DNA from: CAZNPH01 sp964574985
GTDB lineage: Bacteria; Bacteroidota; Bacteroidia; Bacteroidales; SM23-62
Direction: 5' to 3'
Assembly (NCBI GenBank): GCA_964574985.1
Contig: CAZNPH010000018.1
Coordinates: 18,204-82,203, forward strand
DNA length: 64,000 nt
The notes under the pieces are model-generated. The model worked only from the letters and a program-made list of their open reading frames with translations. It searched no databases and was not told the DNA's origin. Shown one piece after another: positions 50,485-60,079 of the stretch (positions are counted from its first letter, which is position 1; each line of letters starts with the position of its first letter). A program made the translations under genes and the position numbers.

Positions 50485-51231
50485 ATGAAACATATCAAGC
50501 ATTCAGCCATTTTTCTTGCCCTGGCACTGATCCTGCCGGGATGCTACATGATGAAAAAGTCAGAGTCCTATTACGGGATCGACACCGGGGACTCCAAAAA
50601 ATTTGTTTTCCTGGTGGATATTTCAGGCAGCATGGAAGGGAAGGCCGAAACGGACCTGCAGGGGAATGTTGTGGCCGAAGCTTCCAGGGCTGCTGCGGAC
50701 AAGGTCGGGGGTGCGGTAGGCGGGGTGGCCGGAAATTTGATCCGCAGCCAGACCAGGGAACAACTGACCAAGCTGGGCAAGGCCAGGAAAGAACTGATCC
50801 CGGCGATCCGCGGACTTTCAGAGGACAGCCGGTTTACGGTGGTTACTTTTGAAAACAGGATCGGCATGTGGATGCAGGAGCTCAAACCGGCCACTCCGGC
50901 CAACAAGAATCTGGCCATTGCATTCATCAACCAGCTGGAATCCGGAGGAGGCACCAACATTTACGGATCGCTTGAAAAAGCTTTTGAGCTGGCAGGAGAA
51001 GGGGCGAGGGATCCGGACAAGGAGCCGGGCGTGGAAACCATTTTCCTGTTGTCCGACGGAGAACCGAGTTCCGGAAAAGTCACCTCCAATTCCGGGATAC
51101 TGCAAGCCATCAGGGACTGGAATCCGAAGAAGCGGATCAGGATCCATACCATCGGATTGGGAGAGGATTGTGACAAGGACTTCATGCAATCCATTTCAGA
51201 CGAGAACGGCGGACAGTTCATCGACCGCTAA
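50485..51231 (+). CDS. VWA-domain lipoprotein
   Basis: ATG 50485 starts a lipoprotein signal (MKHIKHSAIFLALALILPGC). The mature protein is a von Willebrand A domain with MIDAS motif FLVDISGSMEGKA, GGTNIYGSL and FLLSDGEPSSGKV, all three metal-binding positions present. An insert after the DISGS strand (glycine/alanine-rich, about 70-105) is unusual. VWA domains bind proteins or ligands through a metal. Operon partners are not evident; the methyltransferase gene follows after 72 bp. Confidence 0.8.
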   Translation: MKHIKHSAIFLALALILPGCYMMKKSESYYGIDTGDSKKFVFLVDISGSMEGKAETDLQGNVVAEASRAAADKVGGAVGGVAGNLIRSQTREQLTKLGKARKELIPAIRGLSEDSRFTVVTFENRIGMWMQELKPATPANKNLAIAFINQLESGGGTNIYGSLEKAFELAGEGARDPDKEPGVETIFLLSDGEPSSGKVTSNSGILQAIRDWNPKKRIRIHTIGLGEDCDKDFMQSISDENGGQFIDR

Positions 51232-51303
51232 TCTAATTTTTCGGAAAAACAGCAAGTACAGGAATATGAGATTCCCGGAACTGCAGGTTCCGGGCAGATT
51301 GTC

Positions 51304-51933
51304 ATGGCACGAACGGAATCTTTCGACAGGCATCTTTTCCAGTATGAACAATGGTTTGTTAAACACCGGCCGGTTTACGAGTCGGAACTGAAAGCCATTG
51401 AAAAAGTTTTACCCAGGCAGGGCAGGGGTATTGAAATCGGTATCGGCAGCGGTCTTTTTGCTGAACCTTTGGGTATACGGGAGGGCATCGATCCTTCCCG
51501 GTCGATGAGAGAGAAGGCTGCCTCCCGTGGTATCCGGGCAATCCAGGCGGTTGCCGAGAAACTTCCCTATAAAGACGAAAGCATCGATTATGTTTTGATG
51601 GTGACCACCATCTGCTTTGTGGACGATCCCCTGAAATCTTTTCTGGAAGTCCGGCGCATTGTAAAACCGGGTGGAGTTTTTGTCATCGCGTATGTCGACA
51701 GGGATAGTCCGGTCGGCCGAAACTATCTGAAATATAAGGATGAAAATGTTTTTTACAGGGACGCGGACTTTTTCAGCACCGGGGAGATCCTTGAGTTATT
51801 GAGGAAAACCGGGTTCAAAACCGATGAAATAGTCCAGACGGTTTTTAGCACGCTGGATCAGGTGAAATCCATCCAGCAACCCGAAAAGGGTTATGGCAAA
51901 GGAAGTTTTGTGGTAATCAGAGCACTGAAATGA
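51304..51933 (+). CDS. Class I SAM-dependent methyltransferase
   Basis: The 209-residue protein has the SAM-binding motif GIEIGIGSGLFAEPLG, then AVAEKLPYKDESIDYVL and RRIVKPGGVFVIAYVDRD, the Methyltransf_11 layout. It has no signal and is probably cytoplasmic. Its stop codon overlaps the start of the radical SAM gene by 4 bp, so they are translated together and may act on one substrate. The substrate is unknown. Confidence 0.8.
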   Translation: MARTESFDRHLFQYEQWFVKHRPVYESELKAIEKVLPRQGRGIEIGIGSGLFAEPLGIREGIDPSRSMREKAASRGIRAIQAVAEKLPYKDESIDYVLMVTTICFVDDPLKSFLEVRRIVKPGGVFVIAYVDRDSPVGRNYLKYKDENVFYRDADFFSTGEILELLRKTGFKTDEIVQTVFSTLDQVKSIQQPEKGYGKGSFVVIRALK

Positions 51934-52871
51934 AAAAAGCATTTGGCCCGGTACCCTCACGGAGACTGGGAAGAAGCATCGGGATCAACAACATCCCGCC
52001 CAAGGTTTGTACATATTCATGCATTTATTGCCAGATCGGCAAGGCCATCCGTATGCAGACTGCCCGGCAGGCATTTTTCGAACCGGACGAACTGGCTGAA
52101 GAAGCAGGAAAGGTATTGTCAGACATTGCCGGAAAAGGTGATTATACCGATTATCTGACCATTGTGCCTGATGGTGAACCCACCCTGGATATTCATCTGG
52201 GAACGCTGGTCAAAAAACTGAAGGAAACCGGTATCCCGGTGGCGGTGATCAGCAATGCCTCGCTGATCGACCGGACCGGTGTGCAAAGGGACCTTGCTGA
52301 AGCGGATTTTGTTTCCCTTAAGATCGATGCCGTCACCCGTACAATCTGGAAGAAGATCAACAAGCCACACAAATCAATGGACCTGGATGGAATCCTTGCG
52401 GGCATGCTTGCCTTTAAAGACCGCTACCGGGGTAAGCTGGTCACCGAGACCATGCTGATCAGGGATGTCAATGATTCAACGGATGAAATCAGGAAAGTGG
52501 CAAGCCACGTTGAAAATCTGGGTCCGGATACCGCTTATCTGGCCATCCCCACCCGGCCTCCTGCCTTCAAAAACGTAAAGTCCGCTACAGTAAAAAAGGT
52601 CAACGAGGCGTTTCAGATCTTTTCAGACCGGATCCCGGCGGTTGAATACCTGACCGGTTATGAGGGCAATGCCTTTGCTTCCAGCGGGGATCCCGGGGGA
52701 GATGTTCTGAGCATTACGGCGGTCCACCCCATGCGGGATGATGCGGTACACGATTTGCTGGACAGGTCGGGAGCGGATTGGCAGGTTGTTGAGGATCTGG
52801 TCCGGCAAGAACTTCTCCGGAAAACCAGATATAAAGACCATGATTTTTATTTAAGGAAATTCAAAAAATAG
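51930..52871 (+). CDS. Radical SAM protein
   Basis: The 313-residue protein has the CX3CX2C motif (CTYSCIYC) near residue 30, followed by TIVPDGEPTLDIHLG and the radical SAM barrel (VAVISNASLIDRTGVQ, LKIDAVTRTIWKKINKPHK). A C-terminal region ends in LRKTRYKDHDFYLRKFK. It resembles the radical SAM proteins of wybutosine-like or YfkB-type annotation, but the reaction is not known. Overlap with the methyltransferase gene suggests a shared pathway. Confidence 0.8.
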   Translation: MKKAFGPVPSRRLGRSIGINNIPPKVCTYSCIYCQIGKAIRMQTARQAFFEPDELAEEAGKVLSDIAGKGDYTDYLTIVPDGEPTLDIHLGTLVKKLKETGIPVAVISNASLIDRTGVQRDLAEADFVSLKIDAVTRTIWKKINKPHKSMDLDGILAGMLAFKDRYRGKLVTETMLIRDVNDSTDEIRKVASHVENLGPDTAYLAIPTRPPAFKNVKSATVKKVNEAFQIFSDRIPAVEYLTGYEGNAFASSGDPGGDVLSITAVHPMRDDAVHDLLDRSGADWQVVEDLVRQELLRKTRYKDHDFYLRKFKK

Positions 52872-52876
52872 CATTT

Positions 52877-53051
52877 ATGCGATTGATTGTCCTGAGCGAG
52901 AACATGGCCGGGGGCCGTTTTTTTGCCGAGCACGGATTGTCTTACCTGATTGAGCACGATAACCAGTTGCACCGAACTGCCGGCACTGGCGGCTTTTCAT
53001 GAAGCGTTCGGCATCCGTCAGGTAAGGACGGGCATGATCTTCACCTGGTAG
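52877..53051 (+). pseudogene. MBL-fold metallohydrolase, internally deleted
   Basis: The ends of one gene are seen without its middle. The start MRLIVLSENMAGGRFFAEHG, LSYLIEHDN is the opening of a metallo-beta-lactamase-fold protein, and the end (frame changed) reads CTELPALAAFHEAFGIRQVR, TGMIFTW, the family's C-terminal segment. The HXHXDH motif and about 200 residues between are gone. It lies 6 bp after the radical SAM gene, so it was probably the next gene of that operon. Confidence 0.7.
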
Positions 53052-53062
53052 ATCATCACCGG

Positions 53063-54994
53063 TTAAATTTTTATTCCCATTACGCAGATGTCGTCTACCT
53101 GCTGAATATCACCCATCCACCGGTCGAGGGTTTCCCCGAGAATCCTGCTCTGTTCTTTCATGGACAAGTGGGCGTTTTGCAGCAGCAACCTTTTGAAGGG
53201 TTTGTACTTGAACTTTTTTCCTTCCGGTCCTCCGAACTGGTCGGCATAGCCGTCGGTGAAAAGATAAATGCTGTCTCCTTTCATGATCTCGATTTCGTGG
53301 GTTGAGAACCGGTCCATTTTGGTATGGAAACCGATGGGCATTTTATCGCCCTTGATCTCGTACAAATAATATCCCGTATCGTTTTCCGGCTCAAACCGGA
53401 TGACTTCCCCGTCCTCAGGGGCAGGAAGTTTTTTACCCCGTATAAAATACAAAGGATTGAAAGCCCCGGCGTACGCGAGTCTTCCCGCGTTGTGATCCAC
53501 CGCGATAAGTGCCATGTCCATCCCGTCCCGCTGTTCCCCTGAAATCCCTTTTTGCCCGAGGGCGCTGATAACCTCTTTTCTGAGACGGCGCAGGATGACA
53601 CCGGGATGGGTGATGTACTCTTTCAGGATAATTTCCTTGAGCAGGGACATGCCCAGCATACTCATGAAAGCCCCTGGGACACCATGTCCCGTGCAATCCG
53701 ATACTGTGATCACCGTTTTGTTCTCAGCGCTTGACGTCCAGTAGAAATCTCCGCTGACAATGTCCCTGGGCCGGAAAAGAACAAAATGATCGGAGAGTGT
53801 GGCTTGCAATGAAGAGATGTCCGGAAGGGTGGAAGTCTGTATCCTTTTTGCATATTCGATGCTCTGCCGGACCTCCAGATTGTATTGTTCGATCTCCTGC
53901 TTCTGCTCCATCAGCAGGTCCCGTTGTGCTTCGATCTCATCCCTTTGTGCCGAAATTTCCTCGTTTTTGTATTCCAGGTCTTCGTTTTTCTCCTGGATCT
54001 CTTTTTTCTGTCTGGCCAGCAGGATGTTTTTCTTCCGGGTTACGATCAGACCGCCCAGGATCAGGAGAGCGATCAGGATAACCGATGCAATGATCCAGCT
54101 CATGGCTTTCCTGGCCGTTTTTTGTCTGGCCAGTTCCAGGCGGTCCAGTTGTTTTTGCTGTTCGAGTAGCCGGATCTCCTGTTCCTGTTCTTTTTGTTTG
54201 CGTTCCTGTTGTTCAAGCCTGAGGCCGGCAATCCGCTTTTCCTGCTCGAGGATCCGGTTTTCCCTTTCCTGTTGTTCAACGGCATGTTGCTGACGTGTGA
54301 TGACCAGGGATTGCCTCAGCCTTTCTTTTTCCAGTTGTTCTACATCCTTCTCTTTCTGAAGCAGCTCCTTTTCCTGTTCCTCTTTCTGGAGTTGCAGGGT
54401 AAGCTGCTGAATGACAAGTTCTTTTACCTGTTCTTCTTTCAGTTTGAGTTTCAGTTCTTTCTCGGATTTTTCAAGCTGGAATTTCTTCCGGGCGAGTGCA
54501 TTTTCTTCCAGCCTTTTTTCAAGCTGAAGCGAATCCCGAAGGGCAAGGTATTTTTCATAATGATCCAATGCCCTGACCGGGTCGTTCCCTTCCCGGAGTA
54601 TCCTGGAATAGGTCAGGTAATTTTCGGCCAGCCGGGTGGCATCATTTGCCTGTTTGGCCGACCCGATCGAATTCATGCTGAAATGCCCGGCATTATAGAG
54701 ATCACCTTCCCGGTAATAGATCAGGGCGAGCATATTTTCTATGCGTGCCTTTTCTCCGGGATTTTCCGAACGGTGAAGCCGGGAGAGCGCACTCCTGAAC
54801 ATTTGTTTTGCTTTTTCCTCCTGATTCATGTTCTGATGGCAGATGGCTGCATTGGTCATCATAAGAGCCAGTTCCCTGTTGCCGGTCCCTGCTTTTTCAC
54901 CGTATTCAATGGCTTCAGTGAATGAGCGGGAAGCTTGTTCGTATTTTCCCATCAGGGTCAGGTTGTATGCCATGTTGTTTTTCAGGGATGACAT
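53063..54994 (-). CDS. TPR/coiled-coil SpoIIE-type phosphatase, probably N-terminally truncated
   Basis: From ATG 54994 the 643-residue protein has TPR units (MAYNLTLMGKYEQASRSFTE), a long coiled coil (about 160-295), one membrane segment (AMSWIIASVILIALLILGGL), a second coiled coil and a SpoIIE/PP2C domain (VSGDFYWTSSAENKTVITVS, DCTGHGVPGAFMSMLGM, GDSIYLFTDGYADQFGG). PP2C phosphatases of this layout regulate partner-switch signalling. The reading frame continues upstream of the ATG (GEYYEALDHNRILFERVGEK) until it meets the TonB-receptor remnant, so signal peptide and first TPRs have been lost. Function is probably impaired by missing membrane insertion context. Confidence 0.75.
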   Translation of the reverse strand: MSSLKNNMAYNLTLMGKYEQASRSFTEAIEYGEKAGTGNRELALMMTNAAICHQNMNQEEKAKQMFRSALSRLHRSENPGEKARIENMLALIYYREGDLYNAGHFSMNSIGSAKQANDATRLAENYLTYSRILREGNDPVRALDHYEKYLALRDSLQLEKRLEENALARKKFQLEKSEKELKLKLKEEQVKELVIQQLTLQLQKEEQEKELLQKEKDVEQLEKERLRQSLVITRQQHAVEQQERENRILEQEKRIAGLRLEQQERKQKEQEQEIRLLEQQKQLDRLELARQKTARKAMSWIIASVILIALLILGGLIVTRKKNILLARQKKEIQEKNEDLEYKNEEISAQRDEIEAQRDLLMEQKQEIEQYNLEVRQSIEYAKRIQTSTLPDISSLQATLSDHFVLFRPRDIVSGDFYWTSSAENKTVITVSDCTGHGVPGAFMSMLGMSLLKEIILKEYITHPGVILRRLRKEVISALGQKGISGEQRDGMDMALIAVDHNAGRLAYAGAFNPLYFIRGKKLPAPEDGEVIRFEPENDTGYYLYEIKGDKMPIGFHTKMDRFSTHEIEIMKGDSIYLFTDGYADQFGGPEGKKFKYKPFKRLLLQNAHLSMKEQSRILGETLDRWMGDIQQVDDICVMGIKI

Positions 54995-55851
54995 TTTCCC
55001 GTAATCCTGTTTTTCACCAACCCGCTCAAAGAGGATGCGGTTATGATCCAGGGCCTCGTAATATTCGCCCCCAGGTTCGAATTTTTTTCCCGTTGATGAT
55101 AGTAATTCAGCGGATTGTAGACTTCCTCGCCGGGATACCGGATGTCCATATCAGGGTATTCCGAACGGCTTCCGTAAACGCTGTACCGGAGGATATTGTT
55201 GTTCCTGCCTGCTTTTCCGCCCAGGAAAAAGTTCATGTCGTTGTAACCGTTTTTGCCCAATCCGATGTCTCCGCGCACGAAGGTTCCCCTTTCCGCTTTT
55301 TTGGTTATGATGTTGATCACCCCGGAAACTGCATCGGTCCCGTAAATGGCCGAGGACGTGCCGTAAATGACCTCTATTTTTTCCGCCTGGCGGATGGGTA
55401 GCTGGTTTCCGATGGGCATGCCCGAAACCACCGATGGCTTGACTGAAAGTCCGTTCACCAGGATCTTGGTATACAGGTTTCCCGTGAGGTCCCATATCTG
55501 GAAGCTTTCACCCAGTTCGCCGTATCCCGGCTGGGAAGTAATGATGCCCGGCAGGGAACGCAATATGTCGGTCAGTGAGTTGTACCGGTTGCGAAGGATA
55601 TCTTCATGGGAAATGACGTACACGGTCAGGGGCAGTTCTTCCAGGTTTTTTGAGATGCGTCCGGCTGAAATGACCTGAAGACGGCCGGTATCCGCTGTAA
55701 AGATTATATTTTCTGAATGCAGCACATTCCGCTCCGGTTCGAATTCCAGGGTGTCGTTCTGTGCAGGCACTTCCGGAACAAACAGCCAGGGCAGCAGCAA
55801 AATGCCGCCAATGGTTTTACTGATCGGGGACAACCGGAAACAGGTTCTCAT
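54982..55851 (-). pseudogene. TonB-dependent receptor, plug domain remnant
   Basis: A signal peptide (ISKTIGGILLLPWLFVPEVP) and a complete plug domain are present (VISHEDILRNRYNSLTDILR, SLPGIITSQPGYGE, VEKIEVIYGTSSAIYGTDAVSG-like text at QAEKIEVIYGTSSAIYGTDA). The barrel starts (YSVYGSRSEYPDM) but ends near 55075, where the sense changes to the SpoIIE protein's frame. The outer-membrane barrel of 400-500 residues is missing. The remaining codons up to 54982 are out-of-frame. The receptor cannot form a channel. Confidence 0.8.
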
Positions 55852-55947
55852 GACCTTTGTTCATGATATTTGGCAAACAAACAGAACAACGAACTGATCA
55901 AAGATAATCAATTGACCGGTGGTGTTCAAAGGCATTTTCTTGTTGAT

Positions 55948-58161
55948 TCAGACGATGGTTTTCTTGTTGTGGGAATTGACAAACAGGATATCGCCCGGAT
56001 CATCGTATCCTTCAAAGACTCTGTTTGCATCATGCTTGAGGCTTTCTTCCCGGAAACCGATGATGGTGAGTCCGGCGTCTGCCGAATACTTATTGATGAT
56101 ATTTTTTGATGCCATGTCTTCTTTCTGGATGATGATTTCAATGTTCCGGGAAGTGATGGGCAAACGTCCGCTGATCACCAGATCTTTCATGCGTTGCCGC
56201 ACTTCTTCCACTTCGTCGGGACTGCATATGTCGAATATTTTGATGCTGCCACTGTCCCAGTCCGGGTGCCCGAGAATGATAAAGCTCAGCAGGATCATCA
56301 GGTTGGCGTTTTCTTCATCGGTGGTCTTGATCCAGACATGGATACCGTTTATGTAATGGACGGGCCTCCGGCTGGAAGCCAGTATGCACACATCGAAATT
56401 CCCCGAGTTCACCAGATTGAAATTGTCCACGATAGCACCGATCCCTCCGGGATTCTCCTTGTCGAATTCAAAGATCACCATGTTGTTTTCCATTCCCGCG
56501 ATCCCCGGTATCTGTATCGCCTGGGCGATGGCGGATGTATATGAGGGGGAAATGATGGTATCGATGTAGACATAATGGTCGTTTTCCACATTCCTGATCA
56601 GTTTGGCAAGTTCCTCCCTGGATTGTTCGTATGTCTTTTTTGAGTAATACCCTTCGATCCGGTGCAGGTAGGTTCCGAAGCCGTATTTGTAGGAGATCCA
56701 TTTGAGCAGCCGGAATGCATTGTCCCGTTTGAAGGAGTCATGGGAGATGCTGATGGCACTGGGCCTCCATTCGGCAAAGGTTTTTGCACTGCTTGATTTC
56801 TGCAGGTAGATCTGAAGGTTCCGGTTGATCTGAAAAATGGTGTTGGCAAAGATCGAGGCCAGTCCTTTCCGGTACTTGTGATAGGACTGGATGTAAATGT
56901 ACAAAAGCACCATCAGGACCACGGCGGCAATTGCATAGGGCAGGCTGATACTGAACATGACCCACAGGGAAGTGATGAACCCCAGCAGGGAGATGTACCA
57001 TTTTGACCTGAAAGAAGGCCTGTATGACGGGGATGAGCCGAAATGGTTCAGGAAAGAGATCAGGCAAAGGGATCCGTATGTAACCATGAAGAACATGGAT
57101 ATGATCCTGGCAACCGCATTGACATTACCCAGGGCTACGACAAAAAGGGCAATAATGCAGGTGATGAGTGAGGCGTTTACCGGTTCCTGGTCTTTTTTCC
57201 TGCTCCTGGACAACCACCGGTTGATTCCCGGCAGCGGAAAAGACCTGTCCGAGGCAAGTGCCTGCAAGGTGCGGGGAGCCACCATGACGGATCCCAGGGC
57301 CGAGGATATGGTCGAAGCCGCGAGTCCGGCCGGCACCACGATCATCCCCCATCTGGCGATCCTGCCCATGATGAACTGGTCGCTCACCAGGTCTTCCGGG
57401 GTGGCCGACAAGGCCAGCTTGTAGGCGATGAAAAAATAGAGGATTATGCCGGTAAAGGTGGCGGCTATGGTTCCCACGGGAATGGATTTACCCGGACTTT
57501 TCAAATCGCCCGACAGGCCCACTCCGGCAGTCATTCCCGTGAAAGCGGGGAAGATAATGGCAAAGACCATGAAAAAGCTGTCCATGTTCCTGAACCGGGC
57601 ATTGGCCAGACTGAAACCTGATTCGCCGGCGTGTTCCGCACTTCCGAGAAAGAAAAGGATCAGGGAAAGCGCAAGGATGCCCACCACAAAATACAGGGCC
57701 TTTACCCCCAGGTTGGCCCCTTTCCTCAGGATCAGCAGGGAAAGCAGCAGCATCACCGGTATGCTGACCGCCTGGCGGGGTAGGAAGATTCCATGCTGTT
57801 CGCGCATATAGTTGAAAAAAAATTCGAATGCTTCGGTGAAAGCGATCACGTAAAAAGCCACGCTGATGGCCTGTGAAAAATAGAGGGCGATCCCTATGGT
57901 CCCCCCGATGTTCAGTCCGAACGACCGGGATACGATGAAATATTCACCGCCTCCCTCAACCCGCTTGTTGGTTGCGATCTCCGAAATGGAAAGGGCGGTG
58001 GGAACGGTGACCAGGTGGCCCAGCAGAATGATCAGGATCACCCCCCAGAAACCCATCGTTCCCACTGCAAATCCGAATCTCAGGAACAGGATGGCTCCCA
58101 AAATGGTGGAAATGGCCGTGAAAAATACCGGGGCCGTCCCGAATTTTTTGGTTAATCCCAT
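55948..58161 (-). CDS. SLC12-like (cation-chloride cotransporter type) permease with cytosolic C-domain
   Basis: ATG 58161 (MGLTKKFGTAPVFFTAISTI) is preferred to an earlier start. The 737-residue protein has about 12 membrane helices with the APC/SLC12 opening VFFTAISTILGAILFLRFGF and GEYFIVSRSFGLNIGGTIGI, then a C-terminal cytosolic part of about 290 residues (YYSKKTYEQSREELAKLIRN, FNLVNSGNFDVCILASSRRP) like that of the eukaryotic-type family. These transporters move Na+, K+ and Cl- or amino acids. The substrate is unknown; the length is near that of full bacterial SLC12-like proteins. Confidence 0.75.
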   Translation of the reverse strand: MGLTKKFGTAPVFFTAISTILGAILFLRFGFAVGTMGFWGVILIILLGHLVTVPTALSISEIATNKRVEGGGEYFIVSRSFGLNIGGTIGIALYFSQAISVAFYVIAFTEAFEFFFNYMREQHGIFLPRQAVSIPVMLLLSLLILRKGANLGVKALYFVVGILALSLILFFLGSAEHAGESGFSLANARFRNMDSFFMVFAIIFPAFTGMTAGVGLSGDLKSPGKSIPVGTIAATFTGIILYFFIAYKLALSATPEDLVSDQFIMGRIARWGMIVVPAGLAASTISSALGSVMVAPRTLQALASDRSFPLPGINRWLSRSRKKDQEPVNASLITCIIALFVVALGNVNAVARIISMFFMVTYGSLCLISFLNHFGSSPSYRPSFRSKWYISLLGFITSLWVMFSISLPYAIAAVVLMVLLYIYIQSYHKYRKGLASIFANTIFQINRNLQIYLQKSSSAKTFAEWRPSAISISHDSFKRDNAFRLLKWISYKYGFGTYLHRIEGYYSKKTYEQSREELAKLIRNVENDHYVYIDTIISPSYTSAIAQAIQIPGIAGMENNMVIFEFDKENPGGIGAIVDNFNLVNSGNFDVCILASSRRPVHYINGIHVWIKTTDEENANLMILLSFIILGHPDWDSGSIKIFDICSPDEVEEVRQRMKDLVISGRLPITSRNIEIIIQKEDMASKNIINKYSADAGLTIIGFREESLKHDANRVFEGYDDPGDILFVNSHNKKTIV

Positions 58162-58357
58162 CGTGTAATTGCATTTACATTCCCGCCGGCCGGCCAATAA
58201 TACAGCACCGGTCAGCCATTGTCCCCATGTGCCGCTCCGGTATTATACCTGCCGGTTGATCGTCTGTCTTTTTTGGCACAGAACTGGTGAACATCAAAGA
58301 CGGGGAACAAAATGATAACAGTTCCATTTCGGTTTTGAAACATTAAATATATGAATT

Positions 58358-58621
58358 ATGGACAGATTAAAAGACAAAGTAATCATTATTACCGGGGGAT
58401 ACCACGGGATCGGCAAAGCAGTCTGCCGGGAAGCTGCCGGGGAAGGCACAACGATTGCCGCGGCATTTTACCCGGATGATGTTATTGTCAGGATGAGTGA
58501 TTTCAAGACCAATGAATATGCATATCTGGTTGGCGGCCATTATTTCGAACCGGCGGTAGAAAATCCCATGATCGGATATCCGGGGAGCGGCAAAACCACT
58601 CACTGCAGGAAACGTGGTTGA
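58358..58621 (+). pseudogene. Chimeric scrap: SDR start joined to PEP synthase fragment
   Basis: The first about 33 codons (MDRLKDKVIIITGGYHGIGK, AVCREAAGEGTTIA) are the NAD-binding start of a short-chain dehydrogenase. From about residue 37 the text is DDVIVRMSDFKTNEYAYLVG, GHYFEPAVENPMIGY, which matches an internal segment of PEP synthase/pyruvate phosphate dikinase-like enzymes (the family reads VIVR.SDFKSNEY...ENPM.GFRGA). One extra C near 58580 breaks the next part of that frame. No complete enzyme is present. The join is in frame and has no obvious repeat. Confidence 0.7.
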
Positions 58622-58629
58622 TACCCGGT

Positions 58630-60027
58630 TCAGGGATGTTTGACCAGCGGCACCGGATTTTCAACGCGGATGGTCTGCCTGACTTCGGGGCCTTTATCAG
58701 TTGATGTTCCCAATGCCTGTTTCTGTTTTTCAGCCATAGAGTTCAGCTTTTCCACTACATCCGGATTTTCAGCGGCCAGATCGGTGGTTTCCCCGGGATC
58801 GTTCCGCAGATTGTACAATTCCGGTTCTTTTTGTTCTTTTCTTGAAAATTTCCCGGCCAGGTGGAGTTTCCAGTCACCGTACCTGACCGCTTCCAGGTAT
58901 CCTACGTGCCAGTAAAAGAAAGCCCTGGGCTCCGGTTGATCTCCCGGATTGAAAAAATAACCTGAAATATCCTTTCCGTCCCGCTTGATTTTGTTATCTG
59001 CTTCGATGCCGGCCAGGGAAAGGAAAGTCGGAAAGAAATCGATCACCGATGCATGGGCATTGCATGTGGTACCGGGTTCGATCCTGCCGGGGAACCAGGC
59101 AATACAGGGTACACGCATGCCTCCTTCCCAGGTCTGTCCCTTGTGGCCCCGGAGGATTCCGTTGCTTGCGCCCCAGTGAGGATTGCCCCCGTTGTCGGAA
59201 GTGAATATCACCAGTGTATTCCGGTCGAGATTTTCTGTTTTCAGATAATCCAGGATCGCTCCCGTAGACCAGCTGATTTCGGCAACGCTTGCCCCGAATC
59301 TTTCTTTGGGGTTACAGGTCCGTTCATAGAAACCGGGGCGGGCGGCCACCGGATTGTGGGGCATGGTATGTGCCAGGCACAGAAAAAAGGGTTGATCCCT
59401 GTGGTCGTCGATCCACCCGATGGCCTCACGGGTATAAAGCATGGTGAGTGTGGACTGGTCGAACTCCCTGTGGGTGTTTTCCTGCCGGATAATTTGTTTG
59501 TTTCTCATCAGGGGCAGGGGCGGATCGCCGCGCTTTTTGTTTTCCATGTCATTGGAGTAGGGCAATCCGAACCAGTAATCGAATCCGTGTTCCACCGGGA
59601 GGAATCCGGGCTGGTCTCCCAGGTGCCATTTGCCGATGATGGCAGAGTGGTATCCGGCTTTTTTCAATGCTTCGGGCAACAACACCTCATCGGGGTTGAT
59701 CCCCTTTTCAGCGACCGGGAACAATACCCAGCGGCCCTGTGCGTCCAGGTCCATGTCCACCCGGCGGGGATAACACCCGGTCAACAGTCCGGCCCTGGAA
59801 GGCGTACAAACCGGGGCTCCGGCATAGAAATCGGTGAACCGCAGTCCTTCCACGGCCATCCGGTCGATACCGGGGGTCTGGTTCCAGACGGAACCATAGC
59901 ATGAGAGGTCTGCGAATCCCAGGTCGTCACAAAAAATCAGCACAATATTGGGTGGCCTCTCAGACCGGGCATCCCGGTTGATGCTGATCAGTACATTCAG
60001 GGTGATCAGAAAGATAAATTGTTTCAT
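58630..60027 (-). CDS. Secreted sulfatase (arylsulfatase family)
   Basis: Start at ATG 60027 gives a signal peptide (MKQFIFLITLNVLISINRDA). The 465-residue enzyme has the sulfatase signature CTPSRAGLLTG with Cys74 as formylglycine precursor, metal ligands IVLIFCDDLGFADL and TSDNGGNPHWGAS, and IIGKWHLGDQPGF. It removes sulfate from carbohydrates or aryl substrates in the periplasm or outside. It fits a sulfated-polysaccharide lifestyle. The formylglycine-generating enzyme is not in the window. Length is typical. Confidence 0.9.
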   Translation of the reverse strand: MKQFIFLITLNVLISINRDARSERPPNIVLIFCDDLGFADLSCYGSVWNQTPGIDRMAVEGLRFTDFYAGAPVCTPSRAGLLTGCYPRRVDMDLDAQGRWVLFPVAEKGINPDEVLLPEALKKAGYHSAIIGKWHLGDQPGFLPVEHGFDYWFGLPYSNDMENKKRGDPPLPLMRNKQIIRQENTHREFDQSTLTMLYTREAIGWIDDHRDQPFFLCLAHTMPHNPVAARPGFYERTCNPKERFGASVAEISWSTGAILDYLKTENLDRNTLVIFTSDNGGNPHWGASNGILRGHKGQTWEGGMRVPCIAWFPGRIEPGTTCNAHASVIDFFPTFLSLAGIEADNKIKRDGKDISGYFFNPGDQPEPRAFFYWHVGYLEAVRYGDWKLHLAGKFSRKEQKEPELYNLRNDPGETTDLAAENPDVVEKLNSMAEKQKQALGTSTDKGPEVRQTIRVENPVPLVKHP

Positions 60028-60079
60028 CACAAGTATATTATTTATGATCATTAGGTATAAAAATACAATTTTTTATCCT

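Noticed and set aside
58570..58621. P-loop motif GYPGSGKTT as an ATPase
   Set aside because: Removal of one C at about 58580 gives GYRGA, as in PEP synthase, so the motif is a frameshift product.
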